Below, piece by piece: positions 24,319-33,881 of a stretch of 64,000 nucleotides of DNA. A program made the position numbers and the translations under genes. This DNA comes from Myroides marinus (lineage in GTDB: Bacteria > Bacteroidota > Bacteroidia > Flavobacteriales > Flavobacteriaceae): contig NZ_FNYS01000003.1 of assembly GCF_900109075.1 (NCBI RefSeq), positions 186,001 to 250,000 of the forward strand, written 5' to 3'. The notes below the pieces were generated by a model. The model searched no databases. It was not told where the DNA came from and saw only the letters and a program-made list of their open reading frames with translations. Each line of letters begins with the position of its first letter. Positions within the stretch are counted from its first letter, which is position 1.

Positions 24319-25809
24319 ATGAAAATTAACTACAAATTACCTGTATGGGTTTTGGGTTTAATCATGACTTCTTCTATAGTAAGTTGTAATGATGATAACA
24401 CTTCTAACAATGGGTCTGAAGGCAACAATGGCGACAAAATTGAGCTGAAAAACCATTCAAAAACACCTGCATTTGTATATGCAATGCCAGGTTTTGAAAA
24501 ATTAGAAATATTCTCACTGATTTCAAGTGAGGATAAACTTAGTGAATCACCAGATTTTGTTTTTGGAGGACAACCTGATGGAGCAGGATTTATGAAAAAT
24601 CCAAAAGGAGAAGGCTTCCTGATGATTACTAATCATGAAATCATGCAGTCTGTATCTCGAGTTTATTTAGACAAGACTTTTAAACCTGTAAAAGGAGAGT
24701 ATATTGTTGATGGTATTGGAGGTATTACTAGACTTTGTTCTGCTACTCTGGCTAAACCTGAGGTTCATGGATTTGGGCCTGTGTTTTTAACCGCAGGAGA
24801 ATCAGGTGAAGAAAGTATGGTACATGCTGTGGATCCTATGGGATCAACTGATTTAAAATCGAATACTGATCGTGTATTACCAGCATTGGGTAAAGCGAGT
24901 ATGGAAAATGCTGTTCCTCTACCTTCTGATGTATCTAATGGAAAGACTATTATTTTAATTGGAGAAGATCAAGGTTATGGATCGAGCCACCAGAGTGCTG
25001 GACAATTAATTATGTATGTTGGAAATAAAGGAGATTTAAATGGAGGAAAGTTATATGCGTTAAAGAGAAAATCTGGCGGATATACTGAAATGGATATGGA
25101 GAAAGGAAAAGAATATGAGGTTGAGTTTGTAGAAATTCCTGGAGCAAAAGATCTAACTGGAGCACAGATCAATCAAAAGAATATGGATTTAGGTGCGATT
25201 AGATTTTCTAGAGTAGAGGACGTTGATTATAGAAAAGGAGCTGGTAAAGGTAATGAAGTTTACTTCACAGCAACTGGACAAGCTAGTGGTGGTAATCCTG
25301 TAAAAGGATATACGATGTGGGGGAGAGTTTATAAGTTAGTATTAGATAAGAGTGGTATGATGACGGGTAAATTATCTGTAGCTGCTGAAGGAGATAGTAA
25401 TCCAGGTAAAAACTTGATTAATCCAGATAACTTATGTGTGACTGAGAACTATGTGTACATCCAAGAGGATGGAGATTCGTATTACGCAGATGCTAAGCAT
25501 GACTCGTATATCTGGCAATATAAAATAGCTGATGGTACTTATAAGCCATGGTTGAATATGAAACATAATCGCGATAATGCTGAATGGCAAAAGAACTATA
25601 ACCAGTCTGGTAACCTTCAGAAGTTTGGTTCATGGGAATTTGGTGCTATGGAAGATATTTCTGACTTAGTAGGTGTGCCGGGAACATTCTCTGTAAATAT
25701 TCACTCACATACATGGCAGAAAGATGAGTTTGCAAATGCTGATAAAGCAGGAGTAAACAAGAATAAAGAGGGAGGTCAAGTAGTGATCATCCGCAACGTT
25801 GAAAGATAG
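24319..25809 (+). CDS. PhoX/DUF839-like lipoprotein
   Basis: A 496-residue lipoprotein: signal with lipobox SIVSC (cysteine 23) and an asparagine-rich linker. The mature part follows the PhoX/DUF839 beta-propeller pattern: DGAGFMKNPKGEGFLMITNHE, a GGITRLCSATL strand, AGESGEESMVHAVDP, GEDQGYGSSHQSAGQL, and PDNLCVTENYVYIQEDG. PhoX phosphatases use iron and calcium; whether this divergent, shorter member is a phosphatase is unknown. A TAAGTTTG box is at 24288-24295. Next gene, a diheme peroxidase fusion, follows after 71 bp, a hairpin lying between. Confidence 0.75.
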   Translation: MKINYKLPVWVLGLIMTSSIVSCNDDNTSNNGSEGNNGDKIELKNHSKTPAFVYAMPGFEKLEIFSLISSEDKLSESPDFVFGGQPDGAGFMKNPKGEGFLMITNHEIMQSVSRVYLDKTFKPVKGEYIVDGIGGITRLCSATLAKPEVHGFGPVFLTAGESGEESMVHAVDPMGSTDLKSNTDRVLPALGKASMENAVPLPSDVSNGKTIILIGEDQGYGSSHQSAGQLIMYVGNKGDLNGGKLYALKRKSGGYTEMDMEKGKEYEVEFVEIPGAKDLTGAQINQKNMDLGAIRFSRVEDVDYRKGAGKGNEVYFTATGQASGGNPVKGYTMWGRVYKLVLDKSGMMTGKLSVAAEGDSNPGKNLINPDNLCVTENYVYIQEDGDSYYADAKHDSYIWQYKIADGTYKPWLNMKHNRDNAEWQKNYNQSGNLQKFGSWEFGAMEDISDLVGVPGTFSVNIHSHTWQKDEFANADKAGVNKNKEGGQVVIIRNVER

Positions 25810-25831
25810 ATTTAGAATATAGTGTTTTGTA

Positions 25832-25874
25832 ACCTCTGGTGGTATAGTTAATATACTGCTGGAGGTCTTTTTTT
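25832..25874 (+). terminator. Terminator between PhoX-like and peroxidase genes
   Basis: Hairpin ACCTCTGGTGGTATA / TATACTGCTGGAGGT, with one mismatch region, followed by seven T. It may only partly stop transcription into the next gene. Confidence 0.65.
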
Positions 25875-25880
25875 AGATAT

Positions 25881-27680
25881 ATGAAGATTATTAAGTATAT
25901 AGGAATTTTAGTGTTAAGTATAACTGTTTTGAGTTGTAATGATAAGGCTAAACAATATGAAGATATAAAGTATAATGACTACTTACTATCTAAAGTAGAT
26001 AGTTTAGAGTCTAAAATTGATGATTTAATTAAGAATGTAGAAGTAGGTAGAGATAGCATAACAATAAGAAATGCTTTTATAAAAAGTAGATTAGCTTACA
26101 AAGAGATAGAATGGGCAGTGTCTTATTTTTTACCACATACGAGTAAGGCTATTAATGGCCCAGCATTAGACCAATTAGACTTAGATGAGAATAAGTTTAT
26201 TCCAGCTGAGGGATTTCAGGTTGTAGAGGAATATCTATATCCTACTTTTGCCTCTTCTCAAGAGAAAGACTTGCTCTTGGATTCTAAGAGATTGAAGAAC
26301 TTTGCTCATACTATGCGCAAGAATTTTGAAGTAATTACTATTTCAGATGCTTTGGTATTAGAAGCATTAAAAATGGAAGTATTCCAAATAACAGCTTTAG
26401 GGATTACAGGGTTTGATACTCCTGCTAGTAAACTTCAATTTGTAGAAGCCACAGCTAGTCTTCAAGGTGTAAAGAATGTACTAACACTATCTAAAAAATG
26501 GGGAGATAAAGAGAGTGTTCAACAACTGACTGTATTACTAGATAAGGCAATCGAGATTTGTAAACAGAATCCTAGTAAAACTACATTTGATTATCTAGAG
26601 TTTATAACTACCTATTTAGATCCTGTGTCTAAAGGAATTGTGGAATTACAAAAAGAACTAGGTATTCCATTTAATGATGGTAATCAGGTGGTAAAAGGTA
26701 GTATGGCTTCTTTATTTGATGAGAACGCAGTTAATCTGAATGCGTTTTTACCAGATTCTACTTACTATTTAACTCCTGCTAAAGTAGCATTAGGAAAAGA
26801 GTTGTTTTTTGATAATAAATTATCAAAAGATGGGGCTAGAAGCTGTGCTGACTGTCATCATAGTGATAAGGCGTATAGCGATGGTCTTAAAACAGCACTA
26901 GATTTAAAAGGAAAACCATTGCAACGCAATACTCCATCCTTAAACTATGCGGCTTATTATCACGGACAATTTTGGGATATGCGTAGTGTAACATTAGAGA
27001 GTCAATCATCTGATGTAATCACTAATAAGGATGAGATGCATGGTGATCTAAAAGAGATAGTAGAGCATTTAAATAAGACAAATCATTATAAAAAGAAATT
27101 TGAAACAGTATATAAGAGTGATAAAGATATAGAAGTATGGCAATTAGAAAATGCTTTGGCTTCTTTCATTCGTTCGTTATCTGTGTTTAACTCTCGTTTT
27201 GATCAGTATATGAGGGGGGATAAAATGGCTATGAATGAGCAAGAGAAGAGAGGTTTTAACTTATTCGTTGGAAAAGCTCAGTGTGCTACTTGTCATTTTA
27301 TGCCGTTGTTTAATGGGACTGTACCTCCATATTTTACTAATTCAGAACAAGAGGTACTAGGTGTGCCAGCAGATAAGGGAGGGAAAATGCTAGATGCTGA
27401 TTTGGGAAGATTTGTTTATAATACTGATTTAGCGCAATTAAAGCATTCATTTAAAACGCCAACTGTTAGAAATATTGGCGAGAGTGGGCCTTATATGCAC
27501 AATGGAGTCTATGAAACCTTAGAAGAAGTAATGGATTTTTATAATAAAGGAGGGGGATTAGGCCTAGGATTAAAAGTAGATAGTCAAACATTACCAGAAG
27601 ATAAACTGGAGTTAACAACACAAGAGATTGGTGATATTGTCGCTTTTATGAAAGCATTAAGTGATCAATCTAAAAAATAG
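25881..27680 (+). CDS. Imelysin-like / diheme cytochrome c peroxidase fusion lipoprotein
   Basis: A 599-residue lipoprotein (lipobox TVLSC, cysteine 19). Residues 25-265 are helical and resemble an imelysin domain (EWAVSYFLPHTSKAINGPAL, then IPAEGFQVVEEYLYPTF). Residues 285-595 form a diheme peroxidase of the CCP/MauG group with heme sites CADCHH (about 323) and CATCHF (about 470), and the C-terminal distal motif GPYMHNGVYETLEEVMDFYN. Imelysins bind iron and act in iron uptake; the peroxidase reduces hydrogen peroxide or modifies a partner. Known as a combined form in Bacteroidota. Pairing with the PhoX-like lipoprotein suggests a shared periplasmic or surface task. Confidence 0.85.
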   Translation: MKIIKYIGILVLSITVLSCNDKAKQYEDIKYNDYLLSKVDSLESKIDDLIKNVEVGRDSITIRNAFIKSRLAYKEIEWAVSYFLPHTSKAINGPALDQLDLDENKFIPAEGFQVVEEYLYPTFASSQEKDLLLDSKRLKNFAHTMRKNFEVITISDALVLEALKMEVFQITALGITGFDTPASKLQFVEATASLQGVKNVLTLSKKWGDKESVQQLTVLLDKAIEICKQNPSKTTFDYLEFITTYLDPVSKGIVELQKELGIPFNDGNQVVKGSMASLFDENAVNLNAFLPDSTYYLTPAKVALGKELFFDNKLSKDGARSCADCHHSDKAYSDGLKTALDLKGKPLQRNTPSLNYAAYYHGQFWDMRSVTLESQSSDVITNKDEMHGDLKEIVEHLNKTNHYKKKFETVYKSDKDIEVWQLENALASFIRSLSVFNSRFDQYMRGDKMAMNEQEKRGFNLFVGKAQCATCHFMPLFNGTVPPYFTNSEQEVLGVPADKGGKMLDADLGRFVYNTDLAQLKHSFKTPTVRNIGESGPYMHNGVYETLEEVMDFYNKGGGLGLGLKVDSQTLPEDKLELTTQEIGDIVAFMKALSDQSKK

Positions 27681-27685
27681 AAGAA

Positions 27686-27722
27686 AGCTCATAATACATA
27701 ATTTGTGTTATGAGTTTTTTCT
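27686..27722 (+). terminator. Terminator after the peroxidase fusion
   Basis: Stem CTCATAA/TTATGAG with an 11-nt internal part partly paired, then TTTTTT. Confidence 0.75.
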
Positions 27723-27778
27723 TGTTTATATATAGATTAAAAAATGTACTTTTAACTTTAAATATAAGAAAGTACAAT

Positions 27779-28879
27779 ATGGGTTTTTTTGATAAAATAT
27801 TTGGAAAGAATGTGAAAGAGTCGAATTTAGTAGAGTTAGAAGCACAGTATGGTGTGTTTTGGGACTGGTTTAAAAGTAACGAAGCTGAATTTAAGAAAAC
27901 AATAGAAACACACGATCGTGTAGTTGAGGATTTTATTGATATTGTTGGTCCTAAACTTAAAGAAATCAACAAGGATTTTAATATGCTTACAGGAATGGGA
28001 AAAGATGGAGTAGGTGAATTGATTATTACTCCAGATGGACGTGTAAGAGCTTTACCATTTATAGAAGACTTTATTTCATCTGCACCTTCTATTGAGGGGT
28101 GGCGATTTATTAGCTGTAAGCCTAGTACTAAAGGAATAGGTCTTAATATGGGCGACTTTGTATTAAATGAAGATACGATTTCGTTTATTCCTATTCATAC
28201 TGAAGGTTATCCTGATTATATACATTTGCGCTTTATTATTAAAGAGTGTACACCAGAAAATGAGGAAGAATTAGGTAATGCATTGTTTATATTTTTAGAT
28301 AACTATTTAGGGGAAATGGAAACTATGACAATGATAGATTATTTAGAAGTTAAAGGAGAAGAAAGTATTGATGGAGAGTTGGTTCCTATGTCTAAGTTAA
28401 GTGATTATTTAAGATATAGAGAAGCGGAATTCGTTGAGAAATATGATGGAGTAAAGCACAATAGTGATAATGATAGTTATTCGATATTAGAAGGGAACAA
28501 TAATAATGCTCCATTGATAGCAGTTGTCAATACTTCGTTCTTAAACTGGGAGCAAAAGATGTCTTACCCTTGGGTGGTAAAAATGTCTATTCAATATCAA
28601 GGTAATGAAAATGGTATGCCGTCCAAAAGTGATGTTGCTGTGATGGATGAAATAGAAGACTTAGTTGTAGAATCTGCAGGTGTTAATAGTGTAGCTAGAG
28701 AGACAGGTTCTAATGAACGAACTTTGTTTTTCGCTACGCGTGATTATAAGAATGCTTCTAGGGAGGTGCAGAAGACCATCAGTCTGTTTACAGATAAATT
28801 TGATATAGATTATACTATTTATAGAGATAAATACTGGATGGGATTAGAAGTATATACAAATGCAATCAATAATAATTAA
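27779..28879 (+). CDS. DUF695-domain protein
   Basis: A 366-residue soluble protein. The start at 27779 (MGFFDKIFGKN) is preferred over the frame opening at 27710, which runs through the preceding terminator. The C-terminal 130 residues carry the DUF695 pattern: FLNWEQKMSYPWVVKMSI, MPSKSDVAVMDEIEDLV, RETGSNERTLFFATRDY, and DIDYTIYRDKYW. The first 230 residues are a separate, mainly beta region with GRVRALPFIEDFISSAP and WRFISCKPSTKGI, of unknown function. Such proteins are often found next to SMI1- or immunity-like genes elsewhere; no such neighbour here. Confidence 0.72.
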   Translation: MGFFDKIFGKNVKESNLVELEAQYGVFWDWFKSNEAEFKKTIETHDRVVEDFIDIVGPKLKEINKDFNMLTGMGKDGVGELIITPDGRVRALPFIEDFISSAPSIEGWRFISCKPSTKGIGLNMGDFVLNEDTISFIPIHTEGYPDYIHLRFIIKECTPENEEELGNALFIFLDNYLGEMETMTMIDYLEVKGEESIDGELVPMSKLSDYLRYREAEFVEKYDGVKHNSDNDSYSILEGNNNNAPLIAVVNTSFLNWEQKMSYPWVVKMSIQYQGNENGMPSKSDVAVMDEIEDLVVESAGVNSVARETGSNERTLFFATRDYKNASREVQKTISLFTDKFDIDYTIYRDKYWMGLEVYTNAINNN

Positions 28880-28946
28880 TGGCTAAGTAGTCATAGTCTT
28901 TTTAGAAAGTAAGTTAATTTTTTAAACTTTTAGTTTTTAAATATAT

Positions 28947-28979
28947 ATAAGCACATAGATTACTATGTGCTTTTTTTAT
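28947..28979 (+). terminator. Terminator after the DUF695 gene
   Basis: Stem AAGCACATAG/CTATGTGCTT, loop ATTA, then T-tract. It is 70 bp past the stop codon. Confidence 0.8.
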
Positions 28980-29150
28980 ATCTATTTAGAAATGAGAATA
29001 AATGAAAATATAAAGAAATAAATTGACAGAATTATTGTTATAATGAATAGATAAAATGTGTTAAAACAAGTAGAATTCATAAAAAGACAAGATTTGGAAA
29101 TATGAAAATCTAAATAGTTATTCTATATTTGGGATGCTAAAAAAATAACT

Positions 29151-29918
29151 ATGAAAATTTTAATATCACCTGCTAAGAGTTTAGATTACACAACAGCGGT
29201 GCCTGTAGATAAAACAACAAAACCTTCTTTTGTGAAAGAGTCAAAAGTAGTGAATGAGGTATTACAGTCTAAAACACCAATGGATTTAGAAGATTTGATG
29301 AAAATATCTAATAATCTAGCAGAATTAAACTGGAAGAGAAACCAAGAGAGAAGCTATGTGAAAAAAGTTGGAAAAGAGAAAGACTTTAGACAAGCTGTAT
29401 TTGCTTTTAATGGCGATGTTTATACGGGTTTAGATGCGTATAGTTTAACTCCAGAGAAAATCGAAGTACTACAAGATAAGTTGAGAATATTATCAGGACT
29501 TTATGGTCTTTTAAAACCTTTAGATGAAATAGAGCCTTATCGCTTAGAGATGGGGACTAAGATGAGAGTGGGGGAGAATGCTAATTTATATGAATTCTGG
29601 AAACCAATATTAGCTGATGCGTTAAACAAGGAAATGAAACAAGATGAATTGTTGATTAACCTTGCGAGTAATGAATACTTTAGCGCAATAGATAAAAAAG
29701 TACTCAAAGGAACTTTAGTTACACCTGATTTTAAAGAGTTAAGAGATGGTAAGCTAAAAACAATAAGTTTTTATGCAAAAAAAGCTAGGGGACTAATGGT
29801 TCGCTATATCATAGATAATAACGTTACTGATATAGATGGATTAAAGAAGTTTAATGTAGATGGGTATGCGTGGAGTGAGGCAGATTCTAAAGGGAATAAT
29901 CTAGTATTTACAAGATAA
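29151..29918 (+). CDS. yaaA: Peroxide stress protein YaaA
   Basis: A 255-residue cytoplasmic protein of the YaaA/UPF0246 family, which lowers free iron and DNA damage under peroxide stress. Signature: MKILISPAKSLDYTT at the N-terminus, PAKSL being the invariant stretch; NGDVYTGLDAYSL, LSGLYGLLKPLDEIEPYRLEMGT in the centre; and VTPDFKELRDGKLKTISFYAK followed by KARGLMVRYI at the C-terminus. Length is usual. A TATATTTG box at 29124-29131 lies 19 bp before the start. It precedes hutH by 27 bp and may share its message. Confidence 0.95.
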   Translation: MKILISPAKSLDYTTAVPVDKTTKPSFVKESKVVNEVLQSKTPMDLEDLMKISNNLAELNWKRNQERSYVKKVGKEKDFRQAVFAFNGDVYTGLDAYSLTPEKIEVLQDKLRILSGLYGLLKPLDEIEPYRLEMGTKMRVGENANLYEFWKPILADALNKEMKQDELLINLASNEYFSAIDKKVLKGTLVTPDFKELRDGKLKTISFYAKKARGLMVRYIIDNNVTDIDGLKKFNVDGYAWSEADSKGNNLVFTR

Positions 29919-29945
29919 AATTATATATACCACCAAAATAAAAAT

Positions 29946-31448
29946 ATGGAAACAGTACATTATATTTCTTCTGATGTGTTTACGATTGAGAAATTACAAG
30001 AAATCATAACACAAGGAAAAAAGATACAACTATCTGAAGAGGCGAGAGCTAATATTGTTAATTGTCGCATGTATTTAGATGAAAAAATGGCTAAACAAGA
30101 AGATCCTATATATGGGATTAATACTGGTTTTGGTTCGTTGTGTAATGTGAAAATTGACAATGATAATTTATCTCAATTGCAAGAGAATTTAATGATGTCT
30201 CATGCATGTGGAACGGGAGAGATTGTTCCTGAAGAGATAGTGAAAATCATGTTGTTGTTAAAAGTAAAATCGTTAAGTTATGGTAACTCTGGTGTTCAAC
30301 TAGAAACTGTAGAGCGCTTAATGGATTTCTTTAATAACGATATCTTGCCAGTAGTTTATAATCAAGGTTCTTTAGGGGCATCAGGAGATTTATCTCCACT
30401 AGCTCATTTAACGTTACCTCTTATTGGAGAAGGCGAAGTGTTCTGTGATGGATTTAGACAGCCAGCACGTAAAGTATTAGAGCGCAACGGATGGGAGCCG
30501 ATAAAACTTAAGTCTAAAGAAGGATTAGCATTGCTAAACGGAACTCAGTTTATGAGTGCTTATGGATGCTATATACTATTAAAAGCAAAAAAACTATCTT
30601 ATTTAGCTGATGTTATTGGAGCTATTTCTCTAGAAGGATTTGATGGTAGAATAGAGCCGTTTAATGAGTTGATTCACTATGTAAGACCTCATAAGGGACA
30701 GATTGAAACTGCACAATTCTTTAATGAGATTTTAGAGGATTCAGAGTTGATTAATCGCCCTAAAGAACATGTACAAGATCCTTACTCTTTTAGATGTATT
30801 CCACAAGTACATGGAGCGTCAAAAGATGCTATTGATTATGTGAATAGAGTGTTTAAAACAGAGATTAACTCTGTGACAGATAATCCTAATATTTTCTACA
30901 AAGAAGATATTATCGTGTCAGGGGGTAACTTCCATGGACAGCCTTTAGCATTAGCTTTAGATTTCTTAGGAATAGCGTTAGCTGAACTAGGAAGTATCTC
31001 TGAGCGTCGTACTTATCAGTTAATCTCAGGATTAAGAGGATTGCCTCATTTTTTAGTATCTAATCCTGGATTAAACTCTGGATTCATGATTCCACAATAT
31101 ACTGCTGCAAGTATAGTGAGTCAAAATAAACAATTAGCTACTCCTGCAAGTGTTGATAGTATTGTATCTAGTAATGGACAAGAAGATCACGTAAGTATGG
31201 GAGCTAATGGAGCAACTAAAGCTCTGAGAATAGTAGATAATTTAGAGCGTATCTTAGCGATAGAATTAATGAATGCGACTCAGGCATTAGAATTTAGACG
31301 TCCTGCTAAGTCAAGTGAATTTATTGAGTCTTTTGTGAAAATCTATAGAGAAGAAGTATCTTTTGTAGATGTTGATAGAATTCTTCATTACGATATTGAA
31401 AAATCAATTGCATTCTTAAATTCGTTTCAAATTGAACTAGAAGCATAA
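29946..31448 (+). CDS. hutH: Histidine ammonia-lyase
   Basis: A 500-residue enzyme that deaminates histidine to urocanate. The self-formed MIO cofactor is made from Ala-Ser-Gly in GSLGASGDLSPL (residues 145-147); other motifs are YGINTGFGSLCNVKI, LNGTQFMSAY, VTDNPNIF and HGQPLALALDFL. The catalytic tyrosine precedes GINTGFG. The remaining histidine-degradation genes (hutU, hutI, hutG) are not adjacent. The neighbour yaaA ends only 27 bp upstream, implying one transcript. A terminator closes the gene. Confidence 0.93.
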   Translation: METVHYISSDVFTIEKLQEIITQGKKIQLSEEARANIVNCRMYLDEKMAKQEDPIYGINTGFGSLCNVKIDNDNLSQLQENLMMSHACGTGEIVPEEIVKIMLLLKVKSLSYGNSGVQLETVERLMDFFNNDILPVVYNQGSLGASGDLSPLAHLTLPLIGEGEVFCDGFRQPARKVLERNGWEPIKLKSKEGLALLNGTQFMSAYGCYILLKAKKLSYLADVIGAISLEGFDGRIEPFNELIHYVRPHKGQIETAQFFNEILEDSELINRPKEHVQDPYSFRCIPQVHGASKDAIDYVNRVFKTEINSVTDNPNIFYKEDIIVSGGNFHGQPLALALDFLGIALAELGSISERRTYQLISGLRGLPHFLVSNPGLNSGFMIPQYTAASIVSQNKQLATPASVDSIVSSNGQEDHVSMGANGATKALRIVDNLERILAIELMNATQALEFRRPAKSSEFIESFVKIYREEVSFVDVDRILHYDIEKSIAFLNSFQIELEA

Positions 31449-31477
31449 GAATTGTAAATTTTGTATAATAATTAGGA

Positions 31478-31517
31478 CTAACCGCATCTTTATATTAAAA
31501 AAAGGTGCGGTTTTTTT
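31478..31517 (+). terminator. Terminator after hutH
   Basis: Stem AACCGCA/TGCGGTT at 31480-31512, with an internal A/T-rich loop and TTTTTTT. Confidence 0.8.
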
Positions 31518-31560
31518 AATATATGCTTATATTTGTAAGTGTTTATAAAAATGACTTTAA

Positions 31561-32799
31561 TTGGCTTATATTAATAAACTTAAAATCTTAAATGACCCTA
31601 TCTATGGGTTTGTCACAATACCAAATTCATTGGTATATGATTTGATTGAGCATCCTTACTTTCAGCGATTGAGAAGAATTTCTCAAATGGGAGTTTCTTA
31701 TCTAGTTTATCCTGGAGCTCATCACACTCGTTTTCACCATGCTTTAGGCTGTATGCACTTGATGCAAAAAGCGGTACAAGTTTTGAGGTTTAAAAGTGTT
31801 TCTATATCTGAAGAAGAAGAAAATGCTCTATATGTAGCTATTCTTTTACACGATATTGGACATGGACCATTCTCTCATGCTATGGAAGAAAGTATTGTAG
31901 AAGGTGTACATCACGAGGAGATTTCAATTCTTTTTATGAATAGATTGAATAAAGAGTTTAATGGGAAATTAGACTTAGCAATTAAGATATTTAAAGGAGA
32001 GTATCACCGTAAGTTTATGTTGCAATTGATTTCTGGTCAGTTGGATATGGATAGAATGGATTACCTTAAACGTGATAGTTTTTATAGTGGTGTTGCTGAG
32101 GGGAATATTAATTCAGAGAGACTTATTCAAATGTTGAATGTAGTTAATGATGAATTAGTAGTTGAGAAAAAAGGGATTTATTCTGTAGAGATGTTCTTGA
32201 TAGCACGTCGATTAATGTATTGGCAAGCATACTTACACAAGACTAGTGTATGTGCAGAGTTAATATTAGTTCGTGTCTTAAAAAGAGCAAAAGAACTAAC
32301 GCATAAAGGAGTAGAGTTATGGTGTAGTGAATCTTTACAGTTCTTTTTGAAAAATCAGATTGACGAAGAGGATTTTGATAATATAGGGTTAGAAAAATTT
32401 GCTTTACTTGATGACTCTGATATATTAGGAGCTTTAAAATCATGGCAATTCCATAATGACTTTATTTTGTCAGAATTGAGTAAGATGATAATTAATAGAG
32501 AGCTATTACGTATAGAATTTGTCTCAGATAAAGAAGAAACTAAATTAAAGTTAAATAATATGCTTGAAAAGGTTTCTAAGAAATATTCGCTTTCAGCAGA
32601 GGCTAGTAAGTACTTTGTGTTTAAAGGGAAAATGGAGAATCAAGCGTATAGTAAAGATAAAGAGCCTATTATGATACTTAAAAAAGATGGAACAACAAAA
32701 GATGTACTGTCTGTGTCAGATGAGCTAAACTTAAAATCATTGACGAAAGTGATAACAAAGTATTTCGTTTGTTATCCAAAAAACGTTTTTGAAAGTTAA
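31561..32799 (+). CDS. HD-domain phosphohydrolase
   Basis: A 412-residue HD-superfamily enzyme of the dGTPase-like YwfO/SAMHD-like group. Metal ligands lie in HTRFHHALGCMHLM (first histidine), LLHDIGHGPFSHAME (HD pair, about residues 97-110) and GQLDMDRMDYLKRDS (final aspartate). The gene starts with TTG, because TAA lies directly before it in frame and the sequence from MAYINKLKILNDPIYGFV matches the family start. A TATATTTG box lies at 31528-31535. Probable nucleotide triphosphohydrolase; substrate not proven. Confidence 0.88.
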   Translation: MAYINKLKILNDPIYGFVTIPNSLVYDLIEHPYFQRLRRISQMGVSYLVYPGAHHTRFHHALGCMHLMQKAVQVLRFKSVSISEEEENALYVAILLHDIGHGPFSHAMEESIVEGVHHEEISILFMNRLNKEFNGKLDLAIKIFKGEYHRKFMLQLISGQLDMDRMDYLKRDSFYSGVAEGNINSERLIQMLNVVNDELVVEKKGIYSVEMFLIARRLMYWQAYLHKTSVCAELILVRVLKRAKELTHKGVELWCSESLQFFLKNQIDEEDFDNIGLEKFALLDDSDILGALKSWQFHNDFILSELSKMIINRELLRIEFVSDKEETKLKLNNMLEKVSKKYSLSAEASKYFVFKGKMENQAYSKDKEPIMILKKDGTTKDVLSVSDELNLKSLTKVITKYFVCYPKNVFES

Positions 32800-32816
32800 A
32801 TTTCAATTATATTTTA

Positions 32817-32824
32817 TATTTTTG
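32817..32824 (+). promoter_or_regulatory. Predicted -7 box for lpxD, leader of about zero length
   Basis: TATTTTTG, exact match to TAnnTTTG, ends only 5 bp before the lpxD ATG at 32830. If the start of transcription is a few bases downstream, the message is leaderless or nearly so. Confidence 0.5.
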
Positions 32825-32829
32825 CCGTA

Positions 32830-33852
32830 ATGAAAATAGCAGCGGAACAAATAGCATCAGTTTTAGGAGGAGAAATTGTGGGTAATCCTGCAGTGGAAGT
32901 TAGTACATTGGCTAAAATAGAGGAGGGGACTGAAGGGTCTATTTCTTTTTTAGCTAATCCTAAATATGCTCATCATATATATACTACTAAAGCATCAGTA
33001 GTAATCGTAAACAAAACATTCGAACCAGAGCATCCTGTTTCTGCTACCTTAATTAAGGTAGACGAGGCATATAAGGCATTCTCTAAATTACTAGAGTACT
33101 ATAATCAGGTTAAACTTATGAAGTCTGGTATAGAACAACCTTCAGTAATTTCGGAAGGTGTAGAATATGGAGAAGATCTTTATCTTGGAAGCTTTTGTTA
33201 TATTGGTAAAAATGTAAAAATTGGTAATAACGTTAAGATATATCCAAATACTTTTATAGGTGACAATGCTCAAATTGGCGATAATACTGTGTTGTTCGCT
33301 GGAGTACGTATTTATTCTGAAACTGTAATTGGACAAAACTGTACACTACATGCTGGTGTAATAGTTGGATCTGATGGTTTTGGTTTTGCACCTAATGAAG
33401 ATGGAACATTTAATAAAGTACCTCAAATCGGGAATGTTATTATAGAGGATAACGTAGAGATAGGAGCTGCTTCTACTATAGATAGAGCTACATTAGGTTC
33501 TACTATTATCCGAAAAGGAGTTAAATTAGATAATCAAATTCAGATTGCTCACAATGTAGAAATTGGTGAGAACACTGTTATCGCCTCTCAAACTGGAGTT
33601 GCTGGATCTACTAAGATAGGTAAGAACTGTATGATAGGTGGACAAGTTGGGATAGTAGGACATATCATAATAGGTGATAATGTACGTATCCAAGCTCAGT
33701 CAGGAGTAACTAAAAACTTAGAAAATGGGGCAGCTGTACAGGGAAGTCCTGCATTGCCACATAGTGACTTCTTGAAATCATATAGCTACTTTAAGAACTT
33801 CTCAAAGATAGTGAGTGATATAGATTCAATTAAAAAGAAAATAAACGAATAG
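32830..33852 (+). CDS. lpxD: UDP-3-O-acylglucosamine N-acyltransferase LpxD
   Basis: A 340-residue cytoplasmic acyltransferase that adds the second 3-hydroxyacyl chain in lipid A synthesis. The N-terminal uridine-binding domain (EGTEGSISFLANPKYAHHIY) is followed by a left-handed beta-helix of hexapeptide repeats (VKIGNNVKIYPNTFIGDNAQ onward), with the catalytic histidine in NQIQIAHNVEIGENT and a C-terminal helix. The length is right. First gene of the run lpxD-lpxC/fabZ-lpxA-efp, spaced 29, 4 and 22 bp, so one operon is likely. Confidence 0.95.
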   Translation: MKIAAEQIASVLGGEIVGNPAVEVSTLAKIEEGTEGSISFLANPKYAHHIYTTKASVVIVNKTFEPEHPVSATLIKVDEAYKAFSKLLEYYNQVKLMKSGIEQPSVISEGVEYGEDLYLGSFCYIGKNVKIGNNVKIYPNTFIGDNAQIGDNTVLFAGVRIYSETVIGQNCTLHAGVIVGSDGFGFAPNEDGTFNKVPQIGNVIIEDNVEIGAASTIDRATLGSTIIRKGVKLDNQIQIAHNVEIGENTVIASQTGVAGSTKIGKNCMIGGQVGIVGHIIIGDNVRIQAQSGVTKNLENGAAVQGSPALPHSDFLKSYSYFKNFSKIVSDIDSIKKKINE

Positions 33853-33881
33853 CCTTTCGAAATACTTAAAGAAATTTAATT

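Noticed and set aside
27710..27778. N-terminal extension of the DUF695 protein
   Set aside because: It would begin inside the terminator of the preceding gene and adds residues unlike the family's MGFFDKIFG start.
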